Origin: Streptococcaceae bacterium
Lineage (GTDB): Bacteria > Bacillota > Bacilli > Lactobacillales > Streptococcaceae
Reading direction: 5' to 3'
Assembly (NCBI GenBank): GCA_022484805.1
Contig: JAKVKP010000002.1
Location: 124,001 to 188,000, forward strand
Length of the DNA stretch: 64,000 nt
Below, one piece after another: positions 37,476-47,817 of the stretch. The position numbers and the translations under genes were made by a program. The first letter of the stretch is position 1, and the number at the start of each line of letters is the position of its first letter. The notes under the pieces were generated by a model. The model was given only the letters and a program-made list of their open reading frames with translations. It searched no databases and was not told the origin of the DNA.

Positions 37476-38338
37476 AATTCATCCTTTATTCTTAATTGGT
37501 TAATAATAGGTTTCAATGTTTCTGAATTAAAATCTAATATCTGACCAAGTAATACTTCTGCTTGGTTGAGCTGCTCACTCAATAATTGCTTCGCCTTTTC
37601 TAGTCCAAAAAGACGCACGTAGGTTGCTTTATTTTCTGCAATATCTTTTTGTGGAGTCTTCCCTAAAGTCTCAAAGCTTTCGGTAACATCAATAATATCA
37701 TCTCGAATTTGAAATGCTAAACCAATGTGCTCTCCCAAATGCTCTAATTGAATTGCCGTTGCTTCTGGTACCTTCGCTATAATACCTGCTGCAATAAAAG
37801 GAAACACAATCATAGCTCCGGTTTTTTTAGCATGCAATTGTTTTAAAAGCTCATAAGAAATTGCTTGATTTTCACTATTAATATCAATTGACTGACCACC
37901 AACCATACCTTGAAAACCACTAGCTTTGGCTAAGGACAACATTAATTTAACAATTATCTGCGCCTCAAAATCTACTGTCGCTAAAAGCTGATAAGGATCT
38001 AATAACAAAGCATCGCCAGCTAAAATAGCATTAGCTTCTCCAAATTTTTTATGATTCGTTAGCATGCCTCGTCGATAATCATCATTGTCCATTGCTGGAA
38101 GGTCATCATGGATTAAAGATGAGGTATGAATCATTTCTAAAGCTGCACCCACCTTTAAAACATCAGTTGTAATCTTTAAGTTGAAGCCTTCAAGGACTTT
38201 AACCAACAATATCGGTCTGAAGCGCTTCCCGCCTGCCTGAATTGAATAACAAATACTCTCACTTAGTAGAGAATAATCTTTTTGATAAAATGACAAAAGT
38301 ATCTCATCAATACTTGCCTTAATTTCTTGATTATTCAT
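37472..38338 (-). CDS. ispA: Farnesyl/geranyl diphosphate synthase
   Basis: 288 residues from ATG 38338, which overlaps the xseB stop by 8 bases; the frame extends to 38383 inside xseB. First Asp-rich motif [10 protein letters not shown] (about 80-90), second DDIID (about 220), and GGKRFRP near the N-terminus. Makes the allylic diphosphate precursor of undecaprenyl phosphate and quinones. Confidence 0.95.
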   Translation of the reverse strand: MNNQEIKASIDEILLSFYQKDYSLLSESICYSIQAGGKRFRPILLVKVLEGFNLKITTDVLKVGAALEMIHTSSLIHDDLPAMDNDDYRRGMLTNHKKFGEANAILAGDALLLDPYQLLATVDFEAQIIVKLMLSLAKASGFQGMVGGQSIDINSENQAISYELLKQLHAKKTGAMIVFPFIAAGIIAKVPEATAIQLEHLGEHIGLAFQIRDDIIDVTESFETLGKTPQKDIAENKATYVRLFGLEKAKQLLSEQLNQAEVLLGQILDFNSETLKPIINQLRIKDEL

Positions 38339-38558
38339 CTGAATTCCCTTCAAAATCAGCAATTTCACCCGTATCTGTAACAATTTTGGCTAAGGTTCTT
38401 TCCGCATGCTTCAATGTTGTTTGAAGTGTTTTGCTGATAGTCATTCCCTTTTGATACTCAGTCAATGCAGCCTCTAAAGGAACGTCACCACTCTCCAAAT
38501 GATTCACGATAGCTTCAAGTTCTTGTAATGATTGTTCAAAAGTCTTCTCTTCTGCCAT
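38331..38558 (-). CDS. xseB: Exodeoxyribonuclease VII small subunit
   Basis: 75 residues: [27 protein letters not shown] is the family signature. Starts on the base after the xseA stop; the two form exonuclease VII. Confidence 0.96.
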   Translation of the reverse strand: MAEEKTFEQSLQELEAIVNHLESGDVPLEAALTEYQKGMTISKTLQTTLKHAERTLAKIVTDTGEIADFEGNSDE

Positions 38559-39902
38559 TTACTCTCCCTTTCTCAATTTTTCAATATCTTGAACAATTGA
38601 AATAATCTGACCACTAGACAGCTTTGTCAAAATTTGGTCACCAACTTTTACTGAATCTATCTCTCTAATGACTTGACCTTCCTGATTTTCAGTAATAGAA
38701 AAGCCTCGAAGCATCACCTTTAGAGGTGATAATAAATCAAGTGACTGCATTGCAGTTACCGCCTTATTCTGCTTTTGTCGAACTAATTCTCGTACTGCTT
38801 GATGAAGATTCCTTTCAATCATTGGAATAGTTTGTTGATATTGCTTAACCATTCGCTCAGGTGATTGATGTGCTAAACGATTAGAAAGTCGCTCAGTCAT
38901 TTGATCTTTTAAATTCAATTGTTCTCTTAATATATTTGTCAATTTTTCACTCAGATAATCAACCTTTTGCATATGGCCATCATACAAACGCATCGGCTGT
39001 CTAAAAATAACCGATTGTGCTAAACGCTCAACCCTTAAACGATACTGCCGAATTTGATTTTGCAGCACCTTCGTTAAACGTTGGTCCTGTTGCTTGAGTA
39101 AATTGATTAGCTCAATAATATTGGGTGTCGCAATCTCTGCTGCTGCTGTTGGTGTTGCGGCACGACGATCACTAACAAAATCAGCTAAAGTGGTATCTGT
39201 TTCATGACCAACTGAGGAAATAATCGGAATTCTTGATTCAAAAATTGCTCGAACGACAGCTTCCTCATTAAATGCCCATAAATCTTCAATTGAGCCACCA
39301 CCACGACCAACAATCAAAATATCAATTTCTGGCATTTGATTCGCACGCTGAATATTTTGAACAATTTCCTCTTTCGCACCGACACCTTGCACCTTAGTCG
39401 GAAATAGTAGAATTTGTGCCAATGGGAAACGGCGCTCAACGGTAGTAATAATATCACGAATGACTGCACCACTCGGAGAGGTAATCACACCTATTACCTT
39501 AGGAAATACAGGAATAGACTGCTTAAACTGATCTTGAAATAAGCCCTCTTTAGTCAATTGTGCTTTGAGCTGATTAAATTTTAAAAATAAAGCACCGACA
39601 CCATCGGGAATCATTTCCTCTAAAACAATCTGATACTGACCGCTTTTTTCATATAAAGTTAATCGGCCAACAACCAAAACCTTCATTCCATTTTCTGGTT
39701 GAAATTTTAACTGCCTGAATTTCCCTGCAAACATTGTGGCATTAATCACAGCACCATCATCTTTCAATGAAAAATACTGATGCGTTGGTCGCTTTCGAAA
39801 ATTACTAATTTCACCAGTTAAATAGACAGTTTCTAAGTATGGGTCACGATCAAATTTTGCTTTTAAATATTTAGTTAGACTCGTGACTGTCAAATATTCC
39901 AT
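38559..39902 (-). CDS. xseA: Exodeoxyribonuclease VII large subunit
   Basis: 447 residues. N-terminal OB-fold ([22 protein letters not shown]), catalytic domain with [29 protein letters not shown] and [17 protein letters not shown], then a long coiled coil. Degrades single-stranded DNA. Family length. Confidence 0.97.
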   Translation of the reverse strand: MEYLTVTSLTKYLKAKFDRDPYLETVYLTGEISNFRKRPTHQYFSLKDDGAVINATMFAGKFRQLKFQPENGMKVLVVGRLTLYEKSGQYQIVLEEMIPDGVGALFLKFNQLKAQLTKEGLFQDQFKQSIPVFPKVIGVITSPSGAVIRDIITTVERRFPLAQILLFPTKVQGVGAKEEIVQNIQRANQMPEIDILIVGRGGGSIEDLWAFNEEAVVRAIFESRIPIISSVGHETDTTLADFVSDRRAATPTAAAEIATPNIIELINLLKQQDQRLTKVLQNQIRQYRLRVERLAQSVIFRQPMRLYDGHMQKVDYLSEKLTNILREQLNLKDQMTERLSNRLAHQSPERMVKQYQQTIPMIERNLHQAVRELVRQKQNKAVTAMQSLDLLSPLKVMLRGFSITENQEGQVIREIDSVKVGDQILTKLSSGQIISIVQDIEKLRKGE

Positions 39903-40010
39903 CTAGTTTCCTTTCTACATAATAATGAATTTAATAAATAATCGCTTTTATAAATAACAAATAACGGAAGTTCATTATTAACTGCTGCACTAATAATAAG
40001 TCATATTCTC

Positions 40011-40228
40011 TTTGACGGGGACCCAGCTAATGGAACTTTACTTTTGACGGCTTGCTGCGTCAAAAGTTTGTTCCGCGTCGAGACTAACGCCACTCTTGTC
40101 AATTGTTAAATGCTCATTTGACAAGTGTTTTGTGGTCTCTCCTTTTCCCATCAAATATTTTATATTTGACGGGGACCCAGCTAATGGAACTTTACTTTTG
40201 ACGGCTTGCTGCGTCAAAAGTTTGTTCC
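40011..40228. repeat. Perfect 64-bp direct repeat at the 3' end of folD, with nested hairpins
   Basis: Copies at 40011-40074 and 40165-40228 are identical over 64 bases. The right copy contains the last 11 codons and the stop of folD, so the left copy is a duplicated gene end. Each copy holds the hairpin ACTTTTGACG/CGTCAAAAGT. At the right copy it extends outward with GCTAATGGAAC/GTTCCATTAGC into a stem of over 20 bp. The 90 bases between the copies contain another nested stem (GAGAC..CCAC..CTTGTCAA with TTGACAAG..GTGG..TCTC). Confidence 0.9.
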
Positions 40229-41031
40229 ATTAGCATTGTAATCGTCATTGGTCCAACGCCTCCCGGCACAGGGGTGATTAAGCTAGCAATTGGTTCAACT
40301 TCGTCGAATTTCACATCACCAATTAGCTTACCATTTTCATCACGATTCATACCAACGTCAATCACAACTGCACCTTCTTTAACAAATTCCTTGGTCACAA
40401 AATGGCCTTGACCAATTGCAACTACTAAAATATCTGCTTGCTTTGCAACATCTGCTAAATTTTTCGTCCGAGAATGCGTCAAAGTCACAGTCGCATTAGC
40501 TGCGAGTAATAATTGGGCAATTGGCTTACCAACTATATTCGAACGACCAATTACGACTGCATTCTTACCACTTAAATCAACATGATATGCCTTAAACATC
40601 TCCATAATACCTGCTGGTGTAGAGGGAATCATTAACGGATTACCAACATTTAACAGTCCAACATTCATCGGATGAAAACCATCCACATCCTTTTCTGGCT
40701 GGATTGCAAGCAATACTTTGTCCGCATCAATATGTTTTGGCACAGGTAGTTGAACTAAAATACCATGATAACGATCATCCTGATTGTATTGGTCAATGAG
40801 AGTTAATAGCTCAACTTCTGTAGTTGCTTCCGGCAAGCGAACAACGGTTGATAAAAAACCCGCATCATTTGCTCTGCGTTCTTTATTTCTCACATAGACT
40901 TGACTCGCTGAATCTTCACCTACTAAAATCACAACTAAACCTGGTGTAACACCTGCTGCTTTTAATTCCGAAACCTTTGCCTTTAATTCTATTGCTTTTT
41001 GATCTGCTAATGCCTTACCATCAATAATCAC
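40192..41031 (-). CDS. folD: Methylenetetrahydrofolate dehydrogenase/cyclohydrolase
   Basis: 279 residues from GTG 41031, with GAGGG 6 bases before it; an ATG at 41046 has no ribosome site. Substrate site [18 protein letters not shown] with catalytic Lys, [19 protein letters not shown], and the NADP fold [15 protein letters not shown]. Interconverts 5,10-methylene- and 10-formyl-tetrahydrofolate. Its last codons lie inside the long hairpin and 64-bp repeat, which may act as the transcript end. Confidence 0.95.
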   Translation of the reverse strand: MIIDGKALADQKAIELKAKVSELKAAGVTPGLVVILVGEDSASQVYVRNKERRANDAGFLSTVVRLPEATTEVELLTLIDQYNQDDRYHGILVQLPVPKHIDADKVLLAIQPEKDVDGFHPMNVGLLNVGNPLMIPSTPAGIMEMFKAYHVDLSGKNAVVIGRSNIVGKPIAQLLLAANATVTLTHSRTKNLADVAKQADILVVAIGQGHFVTKEFVKEGAVVIDVGMNRDENGKLIGDVKFDEVEPIASLITPVPGGVGPMTITMLMEQTFDAASRQK

Positions 41032-41063
41032 TATTTTCCCTCTCATTCAACGTTTTTTATAAA

Positions 41064-41096
41064 AGAAAACCACAGTAAATTCTGCTGTGGTTTTCA
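41064..41096 (-). terminator. Hairpin between nusB and folD
   Basis: AAAACCACAG (41066-41075) pairs with CTGTGGTTTT (41085-41094). On the minus strand the T-run is only TTTTC, so it may attenuate rather than end transcription. Confidence 0.6.
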
Positions 41097-41119
41097 TGAA
41101 TTATTTTTTATAACGATTA

Positions 41120-41542
41120 TTATTCATTAATAACCTGTTTCAGAACACCATTAATAAAATTTGACGATTGTTCTTCTCCAAAATCCTTCGCAAGCTCAAT
41201 TGCTTCATTAACTGCAACCTTTGCTGGAATTTCATTAATATACTTAATTTCAAAAATTGCAAGGCTTAAAACAATACGATCAACCTTTGAAAGTCGGCCA
41301 ACTGTCCAGCCTGACTTTAGATGCTTGCCAATTTCTGCTTCAATCTCAGCTTGATGTGCAACGACACCTGAAACAAGCTGATCAAGATAAGCTGGTGTCA
41401 AGCTATTTTCAGAAACCAGATTTTCATCTAAATCGAAAACGTCTGAAATGGCTTGTTCTTTAGATAAGCCTTCATCGAAATCCTGCATGAATAGAACTTG
41501 CATCGCTTTTATCCGAATTTCATGACGCGATAATTTAGTCAT
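41120..41542 (-). CDS. nusB: Transcription antitermination protein NusB
   Basis: 140 residues: SRHEIRIKAMQVLFMQDFD at the N-terminus, KVDRIVLSLAIFEI and NEAIELAKDFGEEQSSNFINGVL at the C-terminus, all NusB marks. Part of the rRNA antitermination complex. Start overlaps the asp23-type stop by 8 bases. Confidence 0.96.
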   Translation of the reverse strand: MTKLSRHEIRIKAMQVLFMQDFDEGLSKEQAISDVFDLDENLVSENSLTPAYLDQLVSGVVAHQAEIEAEIGKHLKSGWTVGRLSKVDRIVLSLAIFEIKYINEIPAKVAVNEAIELAKDFGEEQSSNFINGVLKQVINE

Positions 41543-41951
41543 TCAATTCATCCTCATCAAACAATTCAGATAAATCCGCTTGAGCAAATTTTTCAGGAAT
41601 CACTGAAACAATATGAATATTAATTTCTTTAAGATTTAAACCAGTCATATCATATACTTGCTGTTTTACCTTATCTTGAATTGCCATTGCAACCTTGGGC
41701 ACTGAAACACCATAGTCCAAATACACGTATAGGTCTGCATTCACAGAACCATCTTCATTATTTTTTAAATAAACACCCTTACTATGTGAAGAGCGGCCTA
41801 ATTTTTCAGCAATATTTGAGGCAAGGTTGCCTTGCATGGCATAAACACCCTTAATTTTAGAGGTCGCAATCCCAATAATAATTTCAATAACCTCAGGAGC
41901 AATCACTACTTCACCTAATTCTTGCGTTTCTATAATTTTTTCTTCGCTCAT
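41535..41951 (-). CDS. Asp23/Gls24 family envelope stress protein
   Basis: 138 residues: GEVVIAPEVIEIIIGIATSKIKGVYAM and the DLYVYLDYGVSVPKVAMAIQDKVKQQV segment define the family. The staphylococcal relative Asp23 is membrane-associated and tied to cell-wall homeostasis. Conserved efp-asp23-nusB position. AAAGGA before ATG 41951. Confidence 0.93.
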   Translation of the reverse strand: MSEEKIIETQELGEVVIAPEVIEIIIGIATSKIKGVYAMQGNLASNIAEKLGRSSHSKGVYLKNNEDGSVNADLYVYLDYGVSVPKVAMAIQDKVKQQVYDMTGLNLKEINIHIVSVIPEKFAQADLSELFDEDELND

Positions 41952-42312
41952 TTGATTTCCTTTCTATCTAATCAGTCGAAACAATCGTTTTGAAAACTGC
42001 GAACGGCAGCTGATTAACTAATCGAAATTGAAAGACCGAACTCTCAACTTAACATACTAAGCTGTAAAATGATTTAAAAGATTGCAAAATATACTACATA
42101 TGAAGTAATTTTCCAATAAAGTCAAAATTTAAATTATTGAACATTAAGTCTTGTATGATAAAAGAAGCTGATGTCTTAAATCGCTTAGTCAATTCAATTG
42201 ATTAAAGGAAAGCACCTCTCCCCAGAGAGCTTTCATAAGCTCAAGTAGCTGGATAATCAACTGTCAAGTCTAAATCATTTGTCATCAGAGGCAGTCATTT
42301 CCAATTTTTTCT
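41952..42312. other. Gene-free stretch between efp and the asp23-type gene
   Basis: No ORF with a ribosome site is seen. It holds the candidate asp23 promoter and, nearer efp, an imperfect hairpin near 42209-42233 (GAAAGC..CTCT / AGAG..GCTTTC) that may be the weak efp terminator. Nothing else recognised. Confidence 0.5.
42088..42116 (-). promoter_or_regulatory. Candidate promoter of the asp23-nusB unit
   Basis: Minus strand TTGGAA (42111-42116), 17-base spacer, TATATT (42088-42093), about 140 bases before the gene. Confidence 0.45.
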
Positions 42313-42870
42313 CTATGCTCTTGAAGAATACGAACCATCTTGCGTATTAATAATCAATTTATCGCCAGCATTGACAAAAAATGGTACTTGGACTGTTAAG
42401 CCAGTTTCCATTATCGCTGGTTTTGAACCACCAGAGGAAGTATCTCCCTTGATATTTGGTTCAGTTTCTGCAACAACTAGCTCTACGGTTGTTGGTAAGT
42501 TAACACCTAAAATTTCAGATTCAAACATGACTACTGAAACTTCCATATTTTCTAATAAATATTGAAGCTCATCTTTGATTTGCACTGCTGGAATTTCAAT
42601 TTGTTCGTAGTTGTCTAAATCCATGAAAACGTGATTTTCACCATCTGCATATAAATATTGCATTTTTTTCGTGTCCACCATTGCTTTTTGGACCTTGATA
42701 CCTGCATTAAAGCGTTTTTCTTGAACCGCACCAGTACGCATATTTTTTAATTTTGTACGAACAATTGTATTACCTTTTCCTGGTTTATGGTGTTGGAAAT
42801 CCAAGACCTTCCATAAGCCACCATCAACTTCAATTGTCATGCCAATTTTCAAATCATTAATATTAATCAT
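42313..42870 (-). CDS. efp: Elongation factor P
   Basis: 185 residues, three beta-barrel domains. Contains the modification-loop region [17 protein letters not shown], with Lys at the usual tip, and ends with [23 protein letters not shown]. Rescues ribosomes stalled at polyproline. Confidence 0.97.
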   Translation of the reverse strand: MININDLKIGMTIEVDGGLWKVLDFQHHKPGKGNTIVRTKLKNMRTGAVQEKRFNAGIKVQKAMVDTKKMQYLYADGENHVFMDLDNYEQIEIPAVQIKDELQYLLENMEVSVVMFESEILGVNLPTTVELVVAETEPNIKGDTSSGGSKPAIMETGLTVQVPFFVNAGDKLIINTQDGSYSSRA

Positions 42871-43003
42871 TAACTTACTATTCCTCCACTTGTTTTTATT
42901 TTGTCTATAGTTTCAAACACAAAAATGACAAAATTGTTTCTCTATTATTTTACCATGAAAGCGTGAAAATCGCTATTTTTTCTGACTAATCTGCCCTGTA
43001 TAA

Positions 43004-44068
43004 CTATTTTTTCAAGACAATCAATTCCTTCGGCGCATGAGTTAAGACAGAGACACCTGTTTGGGTCACCACTAAATCATCTTCAATTCGAACACCAAAT
43101 TGATTTGGTAAGTAAATTCCTGGCTCATCAGTAATCACTTGATTTTCAATCAGCTTCAATTCTCGATTAGCAAAAAACGGTTCTTCATGGATATCAATGC
43201 CGATGCCATGGCCAATACTATGAGTGAAATAATCACCATAACCAGCATTTTCAATGATTGAACGTGCAAATTGATCATAAGCACCGTAGCTTATTCCGGC
43301 TCTCGCTTGATCAATCACTGCTTGATTAGCTGATAAAACCGTTTCATAAACCGACTTAATTTCATCTGAAGCTTGATTAATTACAATCGTTCGAGTCATA
43401 TCACTCACATAATTTTGATAATAACAGCCAAAATCAAAGGTAATGACATCACCTGATTCAATTTTCTTTTGACTTGCAACACCATGCGGCATTGCCGAAC
43501 GAATACCACTGGCAACGATTGTATCAAATGAAATCCCCGAAGCTCCCAGTTTACGCATCTCAAAATCTAAAAAATTAGCAAGTTCTAGCTCCGTTTTACC
43601 GATTTGAATAAAATCTAACAGCTTAGTAAATGCCTGATCACTAATGGCACATGCTTGACTAATAATTTCAATTTCCTTAGGCGATTTAATTTCACGTAAT
43701 TCTTCCACAAAACTACTTTGTTCCAAAGGCGTTAAATTTAACGGTAATTCTTCTAAACGCAAATAGTCTCGATAGCTAATCGTATCCTCAAAACCAATTG
43801 TAAATTCAATTTCAGTACCTAAGAATAATTCAATCACTTCATAAATATTACGATTTTCCGAAATTGTATAATCCTGAATTTGTTGAGTGGCTTGTTCGGT
43901 ATATCTAGAATCCGTAATAAAAACATTTTCATCTGGGGTTAATAGAACCGTACCATTCGTTCCAGTAAAACCAGTTAGATAAAAAACATTTTTTAAATTT
44001 TGAACCAAAATAGCATCTAACCCACTATTTTTCATTTTTTTACGCATTTTTTCAATTATTGTTTGCAT
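43004..44068 (-). CDS. pepP: M24 family Xaa-Pro aminopeptidase
   Basis: 354 residues. The five metal ligands of the pita-bread fold are present: Asp in TFDFGCYYQ, Asp in VSDMTRT, His in HSIGHGIG, Glu in ITDEPGIYL and Glu in VRIEDDL. N-terminal creatinase-like domain (LVQNLKNVFYLTGFTGTNG). Removes N-terminal residues before proline. Upstream of efp, as in relatives. Prolidase (PepQ) activity cannot be excluded. Confidence 0.9.
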   Translation of the reverse strand: MQTIIEKMRKKMKNSGLDAILVQNLKNVFYLTGFTGTNGTVLLTPDENVFITDSRYTEQATQQIQDYTISENRNIYEVIELFLGTEIEFTIGFEDTISYRDYLRLEELPLNLTPLEQSSFVEELREIKSPKEIEIISQACAISDQAFTKLLDFIQIGKTELELANFLDFEMRKLGASGISFDTIVASGIRSAMPHGVASQKKIESGDVITFDFGCYYQNYVSDMTRTIVINQASDEIKSVYETVLSANQAVIDQARAGISYGAYDQFARSIIENAGYGDYFTHSIGHGIGIDIHEEPFFANRELKLIENQVITDEPGIYLPNQFGVRIEDDLVVTQTGVSVLTHAPKELIVLKK

Positions 44069-44168
44069 ATTTACCCCCTTTTAGAAAAAAGATTGTTAAA
44101 CTATCATTAGTTTAACACTTAAACTACCTTAAGTAATCATAAAAATAGATAAACAATGGAGAATATCA

Positions 44169-44930
44169 ATGAAATTTATTAGTTGGAATGTTAATGGATT
44201 ACGTGCAGTTGAAAAGAAAAGTCCAAGCTTTAGTGAAATTGTTACTGACTTGGATGCTGATTTTTTCTGTATCCAAGAGACAAAACTTCAGGCTGGACAA
44301 TCACCAATTGATTTAGCAGAATATCATGAATACTGGAATTATGCAGAAAAAAAAGGATATTCCGGAACAGCCATCTTTGCTAAATCAGAGCCTTTAAGCG
44401 TTAGCTATGGCATTAATTTAGCCGATTTTGACAATGAAGGGCGAGTAATCACTTTAGAATATCCTGATTTTTACTTAATTAATGTTTATACACCAAACGC
44501 GCAACGCGAATTAACAAGACTTGATTATCGAATGGCTTGGGAAGATGCCTTTAAAAATTACCTCTTAACTTTAAAAGCACAAAAACACGTTATTCTCTGT
44601 GGTGATCTAAATGTTGCTCATCAAAATATTGATTTAAAAAATTGGAAAACGAATCAAAAAAATGCTGGCTTCACACCAGAAGAACGCAATAAATTTAGTG
44701 TCCTACTTGAGGCTGGCTTCATTGATACTTTTCGCTATTTGCACCCAAATTTAGAGGAAGCTTATTCATGGTGGAGCTACCGCTTTAATGCAAGGGCAAA
44801 TAATGCTGGATGGCGGATTGACTATTGGCTAGTTGATAACGATTTTAGCGATAAAATTCAAAATGCTGAAATATTAGCAGATGTTTTTGGAAGTGATCAC
44901 TGTCCTGTCCTACTTGAGCTAAATATTTAA
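44169..44930 (+). CDS. exoA: Exodeoxyribonuclease III (AP endonuclease)
   Basis: 253 residues: SWNVNGLRA (Asn), CIQETKLQ (Glu), YTPNAQ, CGDLNVAHQNIDL (Asp, Asn) and GSDHCPVLLEL (Asp, His) are the Exo III catalytic set. Repairs abasic sites. Divergent from pepP. Confidence 0.96.
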   Translation: MKFISWNVNGLRAVEKKSPSFSEIVTDLDADFFCIQETKLQAGQSPIDLAEYHEYWNYAEKKGYSGTAIFAKSEPLSVSYGINLADFDNEGRVITLEYPDFYLINVYTPNAQRELTRLDYRMAWEDAFKNYLLTLKAQKHVILCGDLNVAHQNIDLKNWKTNQKNAGFTPEERNKFSVLLEAGFIDTFRYLHPNLEEAYSWWSYRFNARANNAGWRIDYWLVDNDFSDKIQNAEILADVFGSDHCPVLLELNI

Positions 44931-44991
44931 ACATTAATAACTAAAAAATATTAATAATTATAAATTCACCAGCAATCACAATTTTTCTAAT

Positions 44992-45030
44992 AGAAAAGGT
45001 AGGATAAGCCTAACGCCATCCTACCTTTTA
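44992..45030. terminator. Bidirectional terminator between exoA and trxB
   Basis: AAAAGGTAGGAT and ATCCTACCTTTT form a 12-bp stem with a 12-base loop between the two convergent genes. Confidence 0.8.
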
Positions 45031-45031
45031 C

Positions 45032-45946
45032 TTATTCTTGCTCTTGTAAATACTTATAAACTTGAAAACCAGAAGTGCCACCTTCACCGACTGCAGTCGT
45101 AATCTGGCGCAAATCTTTTGCTCTAACATCGCCACAGGCAAAAATACCCGGAATTTTTGTTTTCGTGTCAGGATCGGTGACAATCCAACCTGCATCATCA
45201 GTAATACCTAAATCAGTAAAGGGTTCTGTAATTGGATCTAAGCCAACATAAATAAAAATACCACCTGCCGCTACTTCAGTAACAGCATCTGTTTTAATAT
45301 TTTTGATTGTGACACCAGTTACCGACTTATCATCGCCATTGATAGATTCAACCACCGAATCCCAAATAAATTCAATTTTATCATTTTTAAATGCTCTATC
45401 TTGAATAATTTTTTGAGCACGTAACTCGTCACGTCGATGCACGATGGTAACTTTTGCAGCAAAGCGTGTTAGATAAATAGCCTCTTCAACGGCAGAATCA
45501 CCACCACCAACTACGATTAACTCTTTCTCTTTAAAGAAAGCACCATCACAAACCGCACAATAACTAACGCCTCGACCCGCAAATTCTTCCTCACCAGGCA
45601 CTTCTAAATGGCGATGGGATGCACCAGTCGCAATAATAATCGATTTAGCTTCAAAGGAATCATCCTCAGTCTTAATCAATTTAGTTGAGCCTTGATCAAT
45701 GACTTCTGTTACGTAGCCATAAGCATTTTCCACACCAAATCTTTCCAAAGGTTCATACATTTTATAGGCCAAATCAGGACCAAGAATATTATCAAAGCCG
45801 GGATAATTTTCCACCTCAGCAGTATTATTCATCTGACCGCCGGGGGCACCTCTTTCTAGTAATAAAGTCTTCAATTCGCTACGTGCTGAGTAAAGTGCTG
45901 CCGTCATACCAGCAGGACCTGCACCAATTACAACTACATCATACAT
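45032..45946 (-). CDS. trxB: Thioredoxin reductase
   Basis: 304 residues. FAD motif GAGPAGMTAALYSAR, redox pair CAVCDG (about 133-138), NADPH motif GGGDSAVEEA, and C-terminal FACGDVRAKDLRQITTAVGEG. Transfers electrons from NADPH to thioredoxin. Family length. Confidence 0.96.
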   Translation of the reverse strand: MYDVVVIGAGPAGMTAALYSARSELKTLLLERGAPGGQMNNTAEVENYPGFDNILGPDLAYKMYEPLERFGVENAYGYVTEVIDQGSTKLIKTEDDSFEAKSIIIATGASHRHLEVPGEEEFAGRGVSYCAVCDGAFFKEKELIVVGGGDSAVEEAIYLTRFAAKVTIVHRRDELRAQKIIQDRAFKNDKIEFIWDSVVESINGDDKSVTGVTIKNIKTDAVTEVAAGGIFIYVGLDPITEPFTDLGITDDAGWIVTDPDTKTKIPGIFACGDVRAKDLRQITTAVGEGGTSGFQVYKYLQEQE

Positions 45947-46049
45947 TAATTATATCTCCATTCTTAATAATCTACTTATTTGATTAGTCTAATTCTACGC
46001 CTTAATAGCAAATTCATAAAACAATTTGCTTATTCAAAAAGCAATTGCA

Positions 46050-46280
46050 CTAAGATAGATTTCTTGCCTTCATCATCATCACTACAGCAATATAAGCAAA
46101 GGATAAAATTGGGACGGTTGACAGAAAAATCAAAATTAATTCAATAACTAATTTTTGAAAGCTTCTTCTCTTTAAATGTCCATTAATAAAGACAATAAGC
46201 AAATAAAGACAAATTATTGTTAACTCAATGATTGAAATTGTTAATAATCCTTTGATATAAAGCTCAATCAATAGCTTCAT
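46050..46280 (-). CDS. Small membrane protein of unknown function
   Basis: 76 residues from ATG 46280, with AAGGTGAG upstream; the frame extends to 46307. Two membrane helices around a HLKRRSFQK loop. It lies just upstream of trxB on the same strand and may be co-transcribed. No family recognised. Confidence 0.55.
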   Translation of the reverse strand: MKLLIELYIKGLLTISIIELTIICLYLLIVFINGHLKRRSFQKLVIELILIFLSTVPILSFAYIAVVMMMKARNLS

Positions 46281-46464
46281 TTGCTCACCTTCTTCATCCT
46301 TTATCACTTATTTTCTATATATCAATTGCTGCTATAATTCAGCATCAAGGTTAATTCTTTTTTTGTCCTGTTAATACGCAATTTGTATTATCTCATGAAA
46401 ATTGTTATAAATAAAGTAGTCACTGAATTGAATTTACTAATTTATAGATTTTTTTGGAGAAATT

Positions 46465-47271
46465 ATGAATAGAAAGCTAATTGCCCTTGATTTAGATGGT
46501 ACAACCCTAAATCAAGTAGGTGAAATTACCGATTATACAAAAAATATTGTGCAACAAGTCATCCAAGAAGGGCATATCGTTGTCATTGCTACTGGGCGTC
46601 CTTATCGAATGGCGATTGAATATTACAATCAACTGATGCTTAAAACACCAATGGTAAATTTTAATGGTGCCTTGACTCATCACCCAATGGACAAGCTGTT
46701 TAAAGATTTAAGCTTTGATATTGATAAAAAGGATGTTCGCAATCTCGTTATCAATCAGAAAAATTTTCAACTAGATTTTGTCGCTGCTGAATATAGAAAG
46801 AAATTTTTTATCAATCATTTGGATAATTCTCACGCAGCTGTCTTTGGTCGAGATTCATTAGACGAACGTTTTCAATTGGAGCTCGAAAAATTGACAACCA
46901 ATCCCCAAGCTGTCTTAATTCAAACACCGGTTAGAGATAAGCAGCGTTTTTCTAAGGATCTCAATTTTTACTTTGAAGATCGACTTAATATCAATCCTTG
47001 GGGTGGACCAAATAAAATTTTAGAAATCATTCCCAAAAACGTCAACAAGGCAACAGGATTAAAATTAATCGCAGATTATTTCAGCATTGCTCAGGAAGAT
47101 GTCATTGCCTTCGGTGACGAACTAAACGACTTGGAAATGATAGAATATGCTGGATTAGGGATTGCCTTGAAAAATGCAAATCCAAAGCTAAAGGCGATTT
47201 CCAATTTGGAAACGCAATGGGATAATAATCAAGATGGTGTCGCAAAAACATTGAAAAAAATACTATTTTAA
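46465..47271 (+). CDS. Cof-type HAD phosphatase
   Basis: 268 residues. All HAD motifs intact: IALDLDGTTLNQ, VVIATGRPY, the Lys before ATGLK, and IAFGDELNDLEMIEYAG. C2-type cap, so probably acts on small phosphorylated metabolites such as sugar phosphates. GGAG before ATG 46465. A GNAT gene follows 17 bases later. Confidence 0.93.
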   Translation: MNRKLIALDLDGTTLNQVGEITDYTKNIVQQVIQEGHIVVIATGRPYRMAIEYYNQLMLKTPMVNFNGALTHHPMDKLFKDLSFDIDKKDVRNLVINQKNFQLDFVAAEYRKKFFINHLDNSHAAVFGRDSLDERFQLELEKLTTNPQAVLIQTPVRDKQRFSKDLNFYFEDRLNINPWGGPNKILEIIPKNVNKATGLKLIADYFSIAQEDVIAFGDELNDLEMIEYAGLGIALKNANPKLKAISNLETQWDNNQDGVAKTLKKILF

Positions 47272-47288
47272 TTAAGGGAAATTTTACT

Positions 47289-47741
47289 ATGAAAGCAGAA
47301 ATTATCCATTCCAATAAAACTAGCCTTATGCCATTACTAATATTAGGGGACGAACAGGAATCATTAATTAAGGAATATCTTAATTCAGGGACACTCTTTG
47401 CTTTTTACCAAAACCAAACTTTGATTGGTGCCTCAGTTGTTACAACTAAGGCTGATGCAGTCTATGAGATTAAAAATTTGGCAGTTTCTCCTGAATGGCA
47501 GGGGATGGGTTATGGCAGAGCAATCTTAAATTATCTTGAAAAATACTATCAAAATAAAGCAAAAACACTCATTGTTGGTACTGGAGAGGGAAGTGATAAT
47601 TTAATCTTTTATCAAAAATGTGGCTATCAACTTGCACATCTCATACCCAACTTTTTTCTAGAGAACTATGATCATCCGATTTTCGAAAACGGTATTCAGC
47701 TCAAAGATATGCGTTATTTATCCAAAAAAATAGCGGATTAA
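47289..47741 (+). CDS. GNAT family N-acetyltransferase
   Basis: 150 residues. The acetyl-CoA motif is VSPEWQGMGYGRAIL (about 75-90), followed by GTGEGSDNLIFYQKCGYQ. Substrate unknown. Probably co-transcribed with the HAD gene. Confidence 0.88.
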   Translation: MKAEIIHSNKTSLMPLLILGDEQESLIKEYLNSGTLFAFYQNQTLIGASVVTTKADAVYEIKNLAVSPEWQGMGYGRAILNYLEKYYQNKAKTLIVGTGEGSDNLIFYQKCGYQLAHLIPNFFLENYDHPIFENGIQLKDMRYLSKKIAD

Positions 47742-47817
47742 TCGTTACAGAGGTTTTTAAATATCTTACACGGAAAAAATAACTGTTTTGAATACATATT
47801 CCCTAAAGGAGCCATGA

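Noticed and set aside
40011-40228. CRISPR array
   Set aside because: Only two copies of a 64-bp repeat, derived from folD; no short regularly spaced repeats and no cas genes.
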